This document shows positions 17,803 through 24,894 of a DNA stretch of 64,000 nt, piece by piece (within the stretch, counting starts at the first letter, position 1; each line of letters begins with the position of its first letter). Source of the DNA: Bin76 sp963665765 (lineage in GTDB: Bacteria; Actinomycetota; Acidimicrobiia; Spongiisociales; ZC4RG35); contig OY762464.1 of the NCBI GenBank assembly GCA_963665765.1, positions 2,232,001-2,296,000 on the forward strand, in the 5' to 3' direction. The translations under genes were made by a program, and so were the position numbers. A model generated the notes under the pieces. It was not told the DNA's origin. It ran no database searches and saw nothing but the letters and a program-made list of their open reading frames with translations.

Positions 17803-19240
17803 TATCGAACGAGCAAGGGATCTGCTGCGGTACATGACCGCTTCCGAATGGGAGGATTACCGCTCGATTCTCGGCGTGTTCGTAGACAGACCTCTAGCCG
17901 AGTTCACCCCCGAGGATGTCACCTCAGAGACCGGAATGGATCCCTCCACGGCGCAAACACGGATGCACAGTCTCCGAGAATGGGGCAATCTCGACGCGGT
18001 CGCCTCTATCCGAAATCCCAAAAGCCTCGAGGATTATTATCGTAGAAGCAAGACTTATGTGATCACTCCTTCTGGGCAGAGCGTATTCGCCGCTGTCGAG
18101 GAACTGCTCTCCAAGTTCGACCAGGTTGACGATCTTCAGGCCGGTCGCCTCCGCACTCTACGATCCCACCTTGAAACCGTGATCGAACAGGCCGAGCAGG
18201 GCGACGACCCATCTGATGCTGTCCAGGCGGCCTTCGACACGCATTTGCGGTTCGCTAACCAACTGCGGACTTTCTCGGCAGAGCTGAACATCTGGCAAAG
18301 GCGGTACGACCTCGATGTGGCAGAGATTCCTATTCTCGCTGGTGTTCTCATCAACTACTTCGCACAGCGACTCAATGAGGTAAACCAGGAAACTCCCAAG
18401 ATCGCCCGATGCATACAAGCGTTGGATCCGCTGCTTCCAGCAGTGATGTCCCGGCTAGAAAGAACAGGACTGGCCGACCAACTCGAGGATGCCGGATTAG
18501 AGCAGCAAATAGCGGCGAGGAGGCGGAGGGGCACCAGACTCGCCGACTGGGAGGACATGCGAACATGGTTCGTTCCGTCATCCGGACACTCGGAGATAGA
18601 ACGGATCGCCGAGCAGGCCTTGGCGGCGGTTAGGACACTCACTACAAACCTGACCCGCCTTTCGCGCGGCGGGTCGGCATCGGCATCCCGCCGAGCCGAC
18701 CTCTTGCGCCTCGCCGGGTTCTTCCAAAAGGCATCCACACCCGAGAAAGCCCATGACATAGCATCAGCTGCGTTCGGCCTCGGGTCGTCCAGGCGACTCG
18801 GCTACCCCTCCGCAGATTCTGGACATCCCCACCCGATCACTACTTCTTGGAGGGATGCTCCCAAGGCCGAGGTTCCCGTATCCCTACGGGAAAGGGGCGA
18901 CACCGCCCAGAGGGGATCTATATCTCCGATTAGGGACCGTCGGCAGGCGCAACAACGAATGAGAGACCTCCGAGAGCAACAACGCGCCGCCAGGCAACAG
19001 GCGGCATCCGAACTGATGGCCAGCATCAGGAACGGGCGGGTAGATGGCTGCAGTCTCTCCACCGCTCCGTTCCGAATGTTGCTGCGCATGATCGCCAACG
19101 CAACAAATGGCAGTTACACGTCCGATGGCATACGCTGCGACATCCGCGGGAAGATAGGCACCCACACAATCATCGAAACGACCGAAGGGCGGCTCCGCAT
19201 ACGCGACCGGGTCGTAATGCTCTCCGGGGAGGAATCATGA
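17795..19240 (+). CDS. jetA: Wadjet kleisin-like subunit JetA (DUF2397/TIGR02677-like)
   Basis: The protein is 481 residues from the ATG at 17795. The N-terminal winged-helix part (LLRYMTASEWEDYRSILGVF, then LREWGNLDAVAS and SLEDYYRRSKTYVITPSGQ) matches the DUF2397 pattern. The middle is helical and charged, as expected for a MukF-like kleisin that bridges the JetC heads and recruits JetB. The C-terminus (about 395-481) contains a basic helix rich in Arg/Gln followed by a small domain. Its end overlaps jetB by 4 bases (ATGA). Assignment is by recognised family pattern, not by a search. Confidence 0.88.
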   Translation: MGDIERARDLLRYMTASEWEDYRSILGVFVDRPLAEFTPEDVTSETGMDPSTAQTRMHSLREWGNLDAVASIRNPKSLEDYYRRSKTYVITPSGQSVFAAVEELLSKFDQVDDLQAGRLRTLRSHLETVIEQAEQGDDPSDAVQAAFDTHLRFANQLRTFSAELNIWQRRYDLDVAEIPILAGVLINYFAQRLNEVNQETPKIARCIQALDPLLPAVMSRLERTGLADQLEDAGLEQQIAARRRRGTRLADWEDMRTWFVPSSGHSEIERIAEQALAAVRTLTTNLTRLSRGGSASASRRADLLRLAGFFQKASTPEKAHDIASAAFGLGSSRRLGYPSADSGHPHPITTSWRDAPKAEVPVSLRERGDTAQRGSISPIRDRRQAQQRMRDLREQQRAARQQAASELMASIRNGRVDGCSLSTAPFRMLLRMIANATNGSYTSDGIRCDIRGKIGTHTIIETTEGRLRIRDRVVMLSGEES

Positions 19241-20328
19241 CTGCCGCCGCCGAACTAAGAGAAACGGCTCGCTATCTGATCCGCCATCCCCTGGTGTTAG
19301 CCGAAGACAGCCCGGACATGTTCACTCTTATCCGCAGACACGCCCAAGAGCTGGACCAGAAATTCAGCCGACAGTTCGGTTATCGCCTGCGGGTCAAATC
19401 GGATGCCGCCCGCCTCGACAAAACGACGATTGTCGCTCGGAGACCATTCATCACCGAGACGAGCAACAAGCGACCATTCAAACCCAGGGAGTATGTCATG
19501 CTGGCACTGGCACTGGCCGCCCTCGTAGCCGGACAGAGAATCATAAGCTTGAAGGACCTGATAAACGGGATGCGGTCAGCCGCCGTCGAAGCCGATGTTC
19601 GGCAGATAGAAGACAGCCTGACCGACCGACGCGCCGTCGTCACGGCCCTGCGCTGGCTAATCAAGCACGGCATTGTGGAGGAGGTGGATAAGAATGTCGA
19701 GCAATACGCTGGGGATCCCCTCGCCGACGCGATACTCGCGATCCACCACGACCGAGCCAATCTGCTGACGCTGCCGGTGGTGGCCTCCGCTGAAACGGTC
19801 GAACAACTGCTGGACAGATCCCAACAGAGAGAAAGAACGAAAGTGAGGTCTTACCTCTTGGAAGAACCAGTGGTTTACCGAGAGGACCTAACTGAAAGCG
19901 AATGGCGGAACTACCGCAACTATCGCTCCGAGATGGAACAGATATTTGGGGAAATGTTCGGAATGCACATCGAGGCCCGATCCGAGGGCATGGCAGCCAT
20001 AGACCCAGACGGACAACTAACAGATGTCCACTTTCCCCGCGGCGGAACCGAACCGCAGGTCGCGCTCCTGCTGATCTCCCATCTCGCCAAAACCGGCCGC
20101 AGCGAGTTCACCCGGGAAGAAATCGTAAACAAAGTAACGGAATTGACGGGACAAAACCGCAAATACTGGTCAGCCCGCGCCGACGATCCAGAACACTTGA
20201 CCGGTCTCGTCATCGAGGTACTCGCGGGTCACAGACTCGCCGAAACTCACGGCGACACGGTGTGCCTGCGGCCCGCTGCGTGGCGGTACGCGGTCGAGGT
20301 CACATACGAGCAAACCACCATTCTGTGA
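19237..20328 (+). CDS. jetB: Wadjet KITE-like subunit JetB (DUF2398/TIGR02678-like)
   Basis: The protein is 363 residues. The N-terminal ELRETARYLIRHPLVLAED and LIRRHAQELDQKFSRQFGYR, then FKPREYVMLALALAALVAGQ (about 87-106), fit DUF2398 proteins, the MukE-like (KITE) partner of JetA. No catalytic motif is expected. The start overlaps the jetA stop (ATGA), and the stop overlaps the jetD GTG (GTGA), which implies fixed co-translation of the complex. Confidence 0.88.
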   Translation: MTAAAELRETARYLIRHPLVLAEDSPDMFTLIRRHAQELDQKFSRQFGYRLRVKSDAARLDKTTIVARRPFITETSNKRPFKPREYVMLALALAALVAGQRIISLKDLINGMRSAAVEADVRQIEDSLTDRRAVVTALRWLIKHGIVEEVDKNVEQYAGDPLADAILAIHHDRANLLTLPVVASAETVEQLLDRSQQRERTKVRSYLLEEPVVYREDLTESEWRNYRNYRSEMEQIFGEMFGMHIEARSEGMAAIDPDGQLTDVHFPRGGTEPQVALLLISHLAKTGRSEFTREEIVNKVTELTGQNRKYWSARADDPEHLTGLVIEVLAGHRLAETHGDTVCLRPAAWRYAVEVTYEQTTIL

Positions 20329-21572
20329 CCGGCAAGCACCCACTTCCCGATTCGCTGCTCGATAAACGAATGGAACCGGTATGGACAGCGGCACGGCAAC
20401 GGCTCGACAAAGGAGGCCCCACCCGCCGGGGGCGCATCCGAGCCAAACTCAACCCTCACAGTCGCCATTGCCTGACGGGACTGCTCAGACGGAAACCGAC
20501 AAAGACTATCGACCTCACCGATCTTGAACAGGCACTAATCGAACGTGAAATAGGTTCCGACTTGGACGCGGCTCTCAGCCGACTCGGGTATCCCCCCTCT
20601 CCCGAAGCGTACGCCAGACGCTCTAAGAAAGCCCGCTCCGCCGAAGTGCAGGAAATACTAAACACTCAGACCGCTTCATGGCCCGAACCGTGGGCTGTCC
20701 AGTGGGCGAAGACAGTCAAGAGCGCAGGATTGACGTCAGACCTCGACCGGCGAGAAACCACACGCCTAACCCGCCGAGTACGGATGCTCCTCGATCACCT
20801 AAACGACCACCCAGGTGTCGTGTTCAGCCGCACCGAGTTAGCCGCTCGTCTATACGGATCCTCGCATGCCTTAGACAACAAAGAGAAGCTATTCCGCTTC
20901 GTCGAGCATGCTTTGAAGCTGCGTATCGGACGGTCAGATCTCAGCGGACGGGAACTGTTCGAACATGTAGGCATCGAACATTGTTTGGTCTCCGCTCCTG
21001 TTTTGACATGGGCAATCCCCGCAATCAGAGACAACTTGCTGGGGAAACAGGTTCACGAGGCCAACCTGGGAAGACTTCCCCTTCACATCAACCTGTACTC
21101 CCTACGTCAAAACCGGATTAGTGTTCCACCCGACACGAGAGTGCTGGTCGTCGAAAACCCCCGATTGGTCGAAGCCGCCGCCCAAAGAAACCTTCCCGCA
21201 TGCGTCATAGCCTCAAACGGGATGCCTACCACCGCGGTCACAACCCTTGTGAACCAACTCGCCGAATCCCGCGCCCAACTTTGGTTCCACACTGACTTCG
21301 ACCCGGCGGGATTCAGAATCGGCAATCTTTGGTACAAGAACGGGCACCACCCTTGGATGATGACTCACACCGATTACCTTGACGCGGTATGCCACGCTGA
21401 GAAAGACGGTTTGGGTCTCCTAATCGATGACGACCCGCGATCATGCGGGGAAACCCCGTGGGACCCGAAACTCCGCACCACATACCAAAACAGGCACCTC
21501 AAGGTACACGAAGAACTCCTTACCATCAAAGTGCTTGACGGGTTCGCCAACCACGATAGCCGGGCAGGGTAG
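20325..21572 (+). CDS. jetD: Wadjet nuclease JetD (DUF2399/TIGR02679-like, TOPRIM)
   Basis: The protein is 415 residues from the GTG at 20325, which overlaps the jetB stop. The N-terminal region is DNA-binding-like. The C-terminal TOPRIM domain shows RVLVVENPRLVEAA with its metal-binding glutamate (about residue 272) and LWFHTDFDPAGFRIG with the Asp pair (about 323-330), plus ASNGMPTTAV between. Related DUF2399 proteins usually read DFDWPG where this one has DFDPAG. JetD is the topoisomerase-VI-A-like nuclease that cuts circular plasmids after loop extrusion. Catalytic residues appear intact, so the operon looks functional. Confidence 0.88.
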   Translation: MTGKHPLPDSLLDKRMEPVWTAARQRLDKGGPTRRGRIRAKLNPHSRHCLTGLLRRKPTKTIDLTDLEQALIEREIGSDLDAALSRLGYPPSPEAYARRSKKARSAEVQEILNTQTASWPEPWAVQWAKTVKSAGLTSDLDRRETTRLTRRVRMLLDHLNDHPGVVFSRTELAARLYGSSHALDNKEKLFRFVEHALKLRIGRSDLSGRELFEHVGIEHCLVSAPVLTWAIPAIRDNLLGKQVHEANLGRLPLHINLYSLRQNRISVPPDTRVLVVENPRLVEAAAQRNLPACVIASNGMPTTAVTTLVNQLAESRAQLWFHTDFDPAGFRIGNLWYKNGHHPWMMTHTDYLDAVCHAEKDGLGLLIDDDPRSCGETPWDPKLRTTYQNRHLKVHEELLTIKVLDGFANHDSRAG

Positions 21573-21793
21573 ATCAAAGCGGAGCAGGGTTGCCGCCGGG
21601 GATAAATCAATCTTGGTTCGTTGAGAAGACGTGCCCCAGTGATATAGGAGATGGAAACAGGGCACTCCATCCGCCTGCTCTCGTCGAAGGGAAGCGTACG
21701 GTTCCGTGTGACCAATGTGGAGCCTTCCCGGTTTGAATGTGGAGCCCTGCTGCGCCGCAGGTCAGGGGTGGTGGTCCACAGGCCACGCCGGCT

Positions 21794-21970
21794 TCTGGTC
21801 CATTTATCTCAATTGAGTGGGCCAGTTAGGCCGTTTTTGTGTTCTTTTTGCCTGTTTTCGGGCGCGCCAATAGCCGACAGTAGGTATTTACTGTCGGCGC
21901 CGGGTACGGCGTTGTGGTGTGGGCGGCGCCCGGGGGCGAGGCTGTCGGTGAGGATTTTGCGGCGGGTCGG
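21794..21970 (-). mobile_element. IS copy 2, terminal fragment (right flank of the Wadjet operon)
   Basis: This stretch repeats the outer end of IS copy 1 in the same orientation: TCTGGTCCA, TTTTTGCCTGTTTTCGGGCG, the stem GCCGACAGTA (21873-21882) / TACTGTCGGC (21889-21898), and a minus-strand reading PTRRKILTDSLAPG that matches the transposase C-terminus of copy 1 (PTRRNILGDSLTPR). Everything upstream of the transposase end is gone. The Wadjet operon lies exactly between the two copies. Confidence 0.65.
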
Positions 21971-22141
21971 TTACGCCGAAGCTCGATTTCTACTCCACAA
22001 GGCGCCTCATCAGGATCGATGAACCCGACTGGTGGGAATCTCGGCAGATAGTGCAGCCCCAATCTAACTCTCTCAGCAACCCGCCGATGAGAAGGCCGCG
22101 TACGGCAGACCAGCCCTCTGAGACTTGGGCTTCTTATCCCA

Positions 22142-22160
22142 GAGGGAGTGTTTCTCCCTC
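22142..22160. repeat. 7-bp hairpin
   Basis: GAGGGAG (22142-22148), a 5-base loop, and CTCCCTC (22154-22160) form a perfect stem about 50 bases past the end of the minus-strand BrnA-like frame. No T-run follows on either strand, so a terminator role is uncertain. The rest of 21971-22208 holds nothing I recognise. Confidence 0.3.
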
Positions 22161-22208
22161 CCAACAGGCGTGGTTCGAATCTGAGTTCTATGGCTTTGTG
22201 CGGGGCTA

Positions 22209-22403
22209 CTACGAACTGGCTCCACTCATTGATGAAGAACCATGCCCAAACACCATTTGCTGTCCATCAATCATCTTGAGGGTGTTGCGCGCCGCTTGAC
22301 GAGCTATCTCCGATTGTTGCTGAGCATCGTGTACGAGGGCCAGCTCGCCGTTCTCGAACGCTTCGAGGATTTCCTTCTCCGCGGGACTCAATTCGTAACT
22401 CAC
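22209..22403 (-). CDS. BrnA-like antitoxin, truncated
   Basis: The protein is 64 residues from the GTG at 22403. SYELSPAEKEILEAFENGEL is the standard opening of small BrnA-type antitoxins (SPxExEILEAFExGE). The expected ribbon-helix-helix DNA-binding part does not follow. After AARNTLK the sequence runs into unrelated residues and stops. The start overlaps the stop of the upstream BrnT-like frame (GTGA), the usual toxin-antitoxin coupling. It is probably a decayed antitoxin. Confidence 0.5.
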   Translation of the reverse strand: MSYELSPAEKEILEAFENGELALVHDAQQQSEIARQAARNTLKMIDGQQMVFGHGSSSMSGASS

Positions 22404-22580
22404 GGAATTACCCCCTCCCATATTCCCTCATCGCTTTTGCGACTAGGGATGATGGTCTTGAGAAATATTGTACCGTCCGGGTCTGTCACAAACGGCACGA
22501 GATACAGGTAATTGTCAATGTCCACGATATAGGACTGCGTGAGGTGATCCGCCGTGTCCACGAGGGGAACTTTGGGGAGT
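22400..22580 (-). pseudogene. BrnT-like toxin, N-terminus lost
   Basis: The readable part ends in DNYLYLVPFVTDPDGTIFLK followed by TIIPSRK. The VPFV...IFLKTIIPSRK pattern is that of BrnT-type ribonuclease toxins. The N-terminal half with the expected FEWDxxKxxxNxxKHG motif is absent. At about 22580-22590 the sequence turns into an IS3-type fragment on the other strand, so the gene seems to have been cut by that element. The toxin is unlikely to be active. Confidence 0.5.
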
Positions 22581-22582
22581 AG

Positions 22583-22722
22583 TTCGGCGTTCGGAAGGTG
22601 TGGCGGCAACTGCACCGGGATGGGATCCGGGTGGCACGGTGCACAGTCGGGCGTCTCATGCGTCTGGAAGGGCTAAAAGGCGTGGTCAGAGGCAAAAAGC
22701 GTCGCACGGACAGTCTCTGGGA
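22583..22722 (+). mobile_element. IS3-family transposase (OrfB) fragment
   Basis: The plus-strand frame at 22586-22700 reads GVRKVWRQLHRDGIRVARC then TVGRLMRLEGLKGVVRGKK, the well-known HTH_21 segment of IS3-family OrfB. The flanking parts of OrfB, including the DDE catalytic core, are missing. It abuts the truncated BrnT-like frame. Confidence 0.7.
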
Positions 22723-22843
22723 TCCTCCACGATCAGTTTCGCGGCGAGACCCCAAAAGCGGATGGCCCGAACCATGTTCTTACCTACCCCGATCAGCACT
22801 GGTACGGCAGCACCCTCATAAGCTCATCGGAATTGTTGAGTTT

Positions 22844-23091
22844 CTAAGGCAGGGGATCGATCTCAGGCAAAGGATCGTGGCGACTTCGAGCCTCCCACGC
22901 TTCCATGAGTTCCTCTTCGTGAAGTCTCGCCCACTTTTCTACCAGTTTCCAGGCTTTCCGGTTGAACCGAACCTCCCCACCGTCCCGGAAATCTCCTTCC
23001 CAGAGTATGAGGCTGAGAAATGAGGTTTGCGGTGCTCTTCTCTGTAGTACATGTAGATAACGATTCCATGGAACCTGCTCAAGGAGGGCAT
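22844..23091 (-). pseudogene. DUF4160 protein, frameshifted
   Basis: From the ATG at 23091 one frame reads MPSLSRFHGIVIYMYYREEH then RKPHFSASYSGKEIS, the canonical DUF4160 N-terminus. The expected remainder (GGEVRFNRKAWKLVEKW, LHEEELMEAWEARSR) continues in another frame to the stop at 22844. A single missing base near 22975 explains this. The start overlaps the DUF2442 stop (TGATG), so the two were coupled. DUF4160 and DUF2442 are frequent companions of unproven function, often discussed as toxin-antitoxin-like pairs. Confidence 0.7.
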
Positions 23092-23468
23092 CAATCCACG
23101 AACCTGACTTGCGGACACACCTCATCCAACGCTTTGCCCGTAACCCGCATGTACAGAACTGTCGGGTCTATATCCATCAAGTGCCCTTCCCATGCCACGC
23201 CCCCGTAATCTGGGATGTGTGCTGTTTTGAAATAGTCCCTATCTTCCCATAGTTCCCTGACTCGGGCGGAGCCCTTCGCTAGGTCAGCAAGATCAACCTC
23301 ACCCCGCTCTCCATCTCCGAACTCCACCCACAGTCGGTATCCCCCCAGCACTTGCACCCGGGTTACGCTGTGAATATCCGCCGGGGGCAAGGAGGGATCC
23401 ACTATGTACCGCCTGCCATCCTCATGGACATAGATCTCTGAGGCGAGGCCGGTTCCCGCGGAGAGCAT
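23091..23468 (-). CDS. DUF2442 family protein
   Basis: The protein is 125 residues. The core (about 38-115) reads VTRVQVLGGYRLWVEFGDGE then RGEVDLADLAKGSARVREL, and ends TVLYMRVTGK, which is the DUF2442 pattern. It has an N-terminal extension (SEIYVHEDGRRYIVDPS) not found in the shortest family members. It sits between two DUF4160 genes on the minus strand, with 1 base to the upstream one and overlap with the downstream one. No biochemical role is established for the family. Confidence 0.75.
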   Translation of the reverse strand: MLSAGTGLASEIYVHEDGRRYIVDPSLPPADIHSVTRVQVLGGYRLWVEFGDGERGEVDLADLAKGSARVRELWEDRDYFKTAHIPDYGGVAWEGHLMDIDPTVLYMRVTGKALDEVCPQVRFVD

Positions 23469-23469
23469 A

Positions 23470-23745
23470 TCAGTGGAGTTCCTTTATAGGTGGCGCGGGG
23501 TGTCCTTCTCGGAGCATGTCCCATGCCTCTAGCAGTTCGTTGTGGTGCAGGTTGATCCACTCCTCTATGTGTTCCCAGCATATTTCAGACAACCATCCCG
23601 CGATGACGCGATGACGCGAGACGCTTACCTTGGCGTAGTAGGAGATGCCCTTTGACGCTTCATAGTTGATATGAACGAACGGAACGGCATCTTCCTCGTA
23701 CTCCATCCGAACGACCAATCCGAAGAATTTGGAGACCTCTTGCAT
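23470..23745 (-). CDS. DUF4160 family protein
   Basis: The protein is 91 residues from the ATG at 23745. EVSKFFGLVVRMEYEEDAVP then FVHINYEASKG, with LHHNELLEAWDMLREG at the C-terminus, match DUF4160 (FxGIxIxMYxxxHxPPHxHV ... REELLEAW). It differs enough from the frameshifted second copy that the two are diverged paralogues and not a recent duplication. It leads a DUF4160-DUF2442-DUF4160 unit with a recognisable promoter close upstream. Confidence 0.7.
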   Translation of the reverse strand: MQEVSKFFGLVVRMEYEEDAVPFVHINYEASKGISYYAKVSVSRHRVIAGWLSEICWEHIEEWINLHHNELLEAWDMLREGHPAPPIKELH

Positions 23746-23754
23746 GCGAAGAGA

Positions 23755-23778
23755 ATTATATGCTCCAACCTCTTGGAG
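23755..23778 (-). promoter_or_regulatory. Promoter and palindrome before the DUF4160/DUF2442 unit
   Basis: On the minus strand a perfect TATAAT (23760-23755) lies 10 bases before the ATG at 23745, so the transcript would be leaderless or nearly so. Immediately upstream is the inverted repeat CTCCAA-N4-TTGGAG (23763-23778), well placed for a repressor to cover the -35/-10 spacer. No good -35 hexamer is visible. Confidence 0.4.
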
Positions 23779-23799
23779 TTCTTGATCGAATCTCCCACC

Positions 23800-24036
23800 A
23801 GCTCGACCAGGGAAGATCGCCCTCTCCGATCAGTATCAAATGCGGCCTGAACGCCGAAATCGGTGCCGGGCTTTCGGCCTCGCCGCTCAAAACCATCGGC
23901 GCCCTAGCCCTCGTCGTAAGCACACAACCTACAAGAAATAAAACGCATCCTCAGCCACCAAAAACGCAACGGCACCCTCCCCGAACCCACTCTGAACGGA
24001 ACAAGCTCCGCCGATCCCGCTGATGGCGATCACTGA
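23800..24036 (+). pseudogene. Transposase C-terminal relic, plus strand
   Basis: Allowing two or three one-base corrections, the plus strand reads GLNRRNRCRAFGLAAQN then IGALALVVS and HNLQEIKRILSHQKRNGTLP, ending at the TGA at 24034-24036. It is related to the C-terminal block of the minus-strand transposase in IS copy 1 (CRSFGLAAHTIGVLALAIAH), so it is a third, independently decayed member of the same broad DDE family in this island. No catalytic part remains. Confidence 0.6.
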
Positions 24037-24124
24037 AAGCACCACTGCCGAGGAAGAACCCCCCGGCACCCCTGTCAACCTGAGGCTCGCCCTAACCACC
24101 TTAACAGGCCCCGCCGGCAGCACA

Positions 24125-24161
24125 CTTTGAATCGCCCCGAAAACCCCGGTGCGATTCAAGG
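24125..24161. repeat. 9-bp inverted repeat downstream of the transposase relic
   Basis: TTGAATCGC (24127-24135) and GCGATTCAA (24151-24159) are separated by 15 bases, with one further C-G pair outside a wobble pair. It lies about 90 bases after the relic's stop and could be a terminal structure of that element. No T-run follows. From 24162 to 24337 I see nothing identifiable. Confidence 0.35.
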
Positions 24162-24337
24162 TTTGAGATGGGGAGTCCTATGGGGAGCCCCCATCGGGGT
24201 TGCAGGTCAGCGGTGATGGCCCACAGTCCACCAACCACCTAGCAACTGTCGGGACTGGGAATCTAATAGCTCGCCTGGGCTGAGAGGGATCTAACCTCGC
24301 ATCCGTCGGTAGGCGCGGGCTCTTATACTAGAAACCC

Positions 24338-24640
24338 ATGACCGATGAGGAACGGGCGGAGCTCATCGCTCTATGTCAAGACCCAGACGAAGACTTCAGC
24401 GATGTGCATGGGCGGCCCCCTACCACCGAAGAGGTCGCGATGGTGGCATCTTTAGCAGACGCAATGTTTTTCCGCCTGTCCCATGAGAAGCAGGCTGACG
24501 ACATTCTCCACCTACCCGCACATGTTTCAGCGAGATTGCTGGCGCAGATGCCCACATCAGAAAGAGAACACCTCATCTCTTTATTGCCTAGCCAGTTGAC
24601 AGCACCCATACGTTCGCTATTGCCTGTTGGGATTGTTTGA
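24338..24640 (+). CDS. Small hypothetical acidic protein
   Basis: The protein is 100 residues from an ATG (MTDEERAELIALCQDPDED). It is mostly helical and acidic, with a repeat-like LPAHVSARLLAQMPTSEREH followed by LISLLPSQ, reminiscent in rhythm of the N-terminal helical repeats of MgtE (LPxxxRxxLLxxLP), but with no other support for that. Its stop overlaps the TTG of the next ORF (TTGA), so the two may be an operon. No known family recognised. Confidence 0.5.
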   Translation: MTDEERAELIALCQDPDEDFSDVHGRPPTTEEVAMVASLADAMFFRLSHEKQADDILHLPAHVSARLLAQMPTSEREHLISLLPSQLTAPIRSLLPVGIV

Positions 24641-24894
24641 GTGCGCCTTCTGGCCGAGAGCCGATCCTTCCATCAGCCCTTGGACACTTCTCCGAGGAAG
24701 ACGTTCGGTTCGCCTTGCTTTACCCCGCTGGCTTCATTGCGGACTTCCCGCGCAAAGGGTGTTTGACTGTAGGGGGTTTTACCAAAAGGCACAGCCTCCC
24801 GATACTCGTCCTGATCGATATGGATGAAGGCTGGGCCTTCCATTCTCAGAAGTACGAGAGGAAATACGCAAGAGTCTTCCGTTTGGGCCAATAA
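24637..24894 (+). CDS. Small hypothetical protein, coupled to the preceding ORF
   Basis: The protein is 85 residues from a TTG that overlaps the upstream stop. The middle reads EEDVRFALLYPAGFIADFP, then LPILVLIDMDEGWAFHSQ. It has no membrane helix or metal motif. Composition is ordinary coding-like, but the weak start and lack of recognisable relatives leave its reality uncertain. Confidence 0.4.
   Translation: MSAPSGREPILPSALGHFSEEDVRFALLYPAGFIADFPRKGCLTVGGFTKRHSLPILVLIDMDEGWAFHSQKYERKYARVFRLGQ

Noticed and set aside
22120..22165. CTTCTTATCCCAGAGGGAG, which resembles the SAM-I riboswitch core on the plus strand
   Set aside because: The remaining conserved parts (GGCCC and GGCAACC segments, the P1 stem) are missing, and no methionine-related gene follows. 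Chance similarity.
22160..22190. GTGGTTCGAATCTGAG, a tRNA T-arm-like string
   Set aside because: The flanking 5-bp T-stem does not pair, and no acceptor or anticodon arm is present.
24203..24232. Similarity of GCAGGTCAGCGGTGATGG to 21759-21776 (GCAGGTCAGGGGTGGTGG)
   Set aside because: The match is short and imperfect. It may be another IS-end trace, but it is not strong enough to call a repeat.
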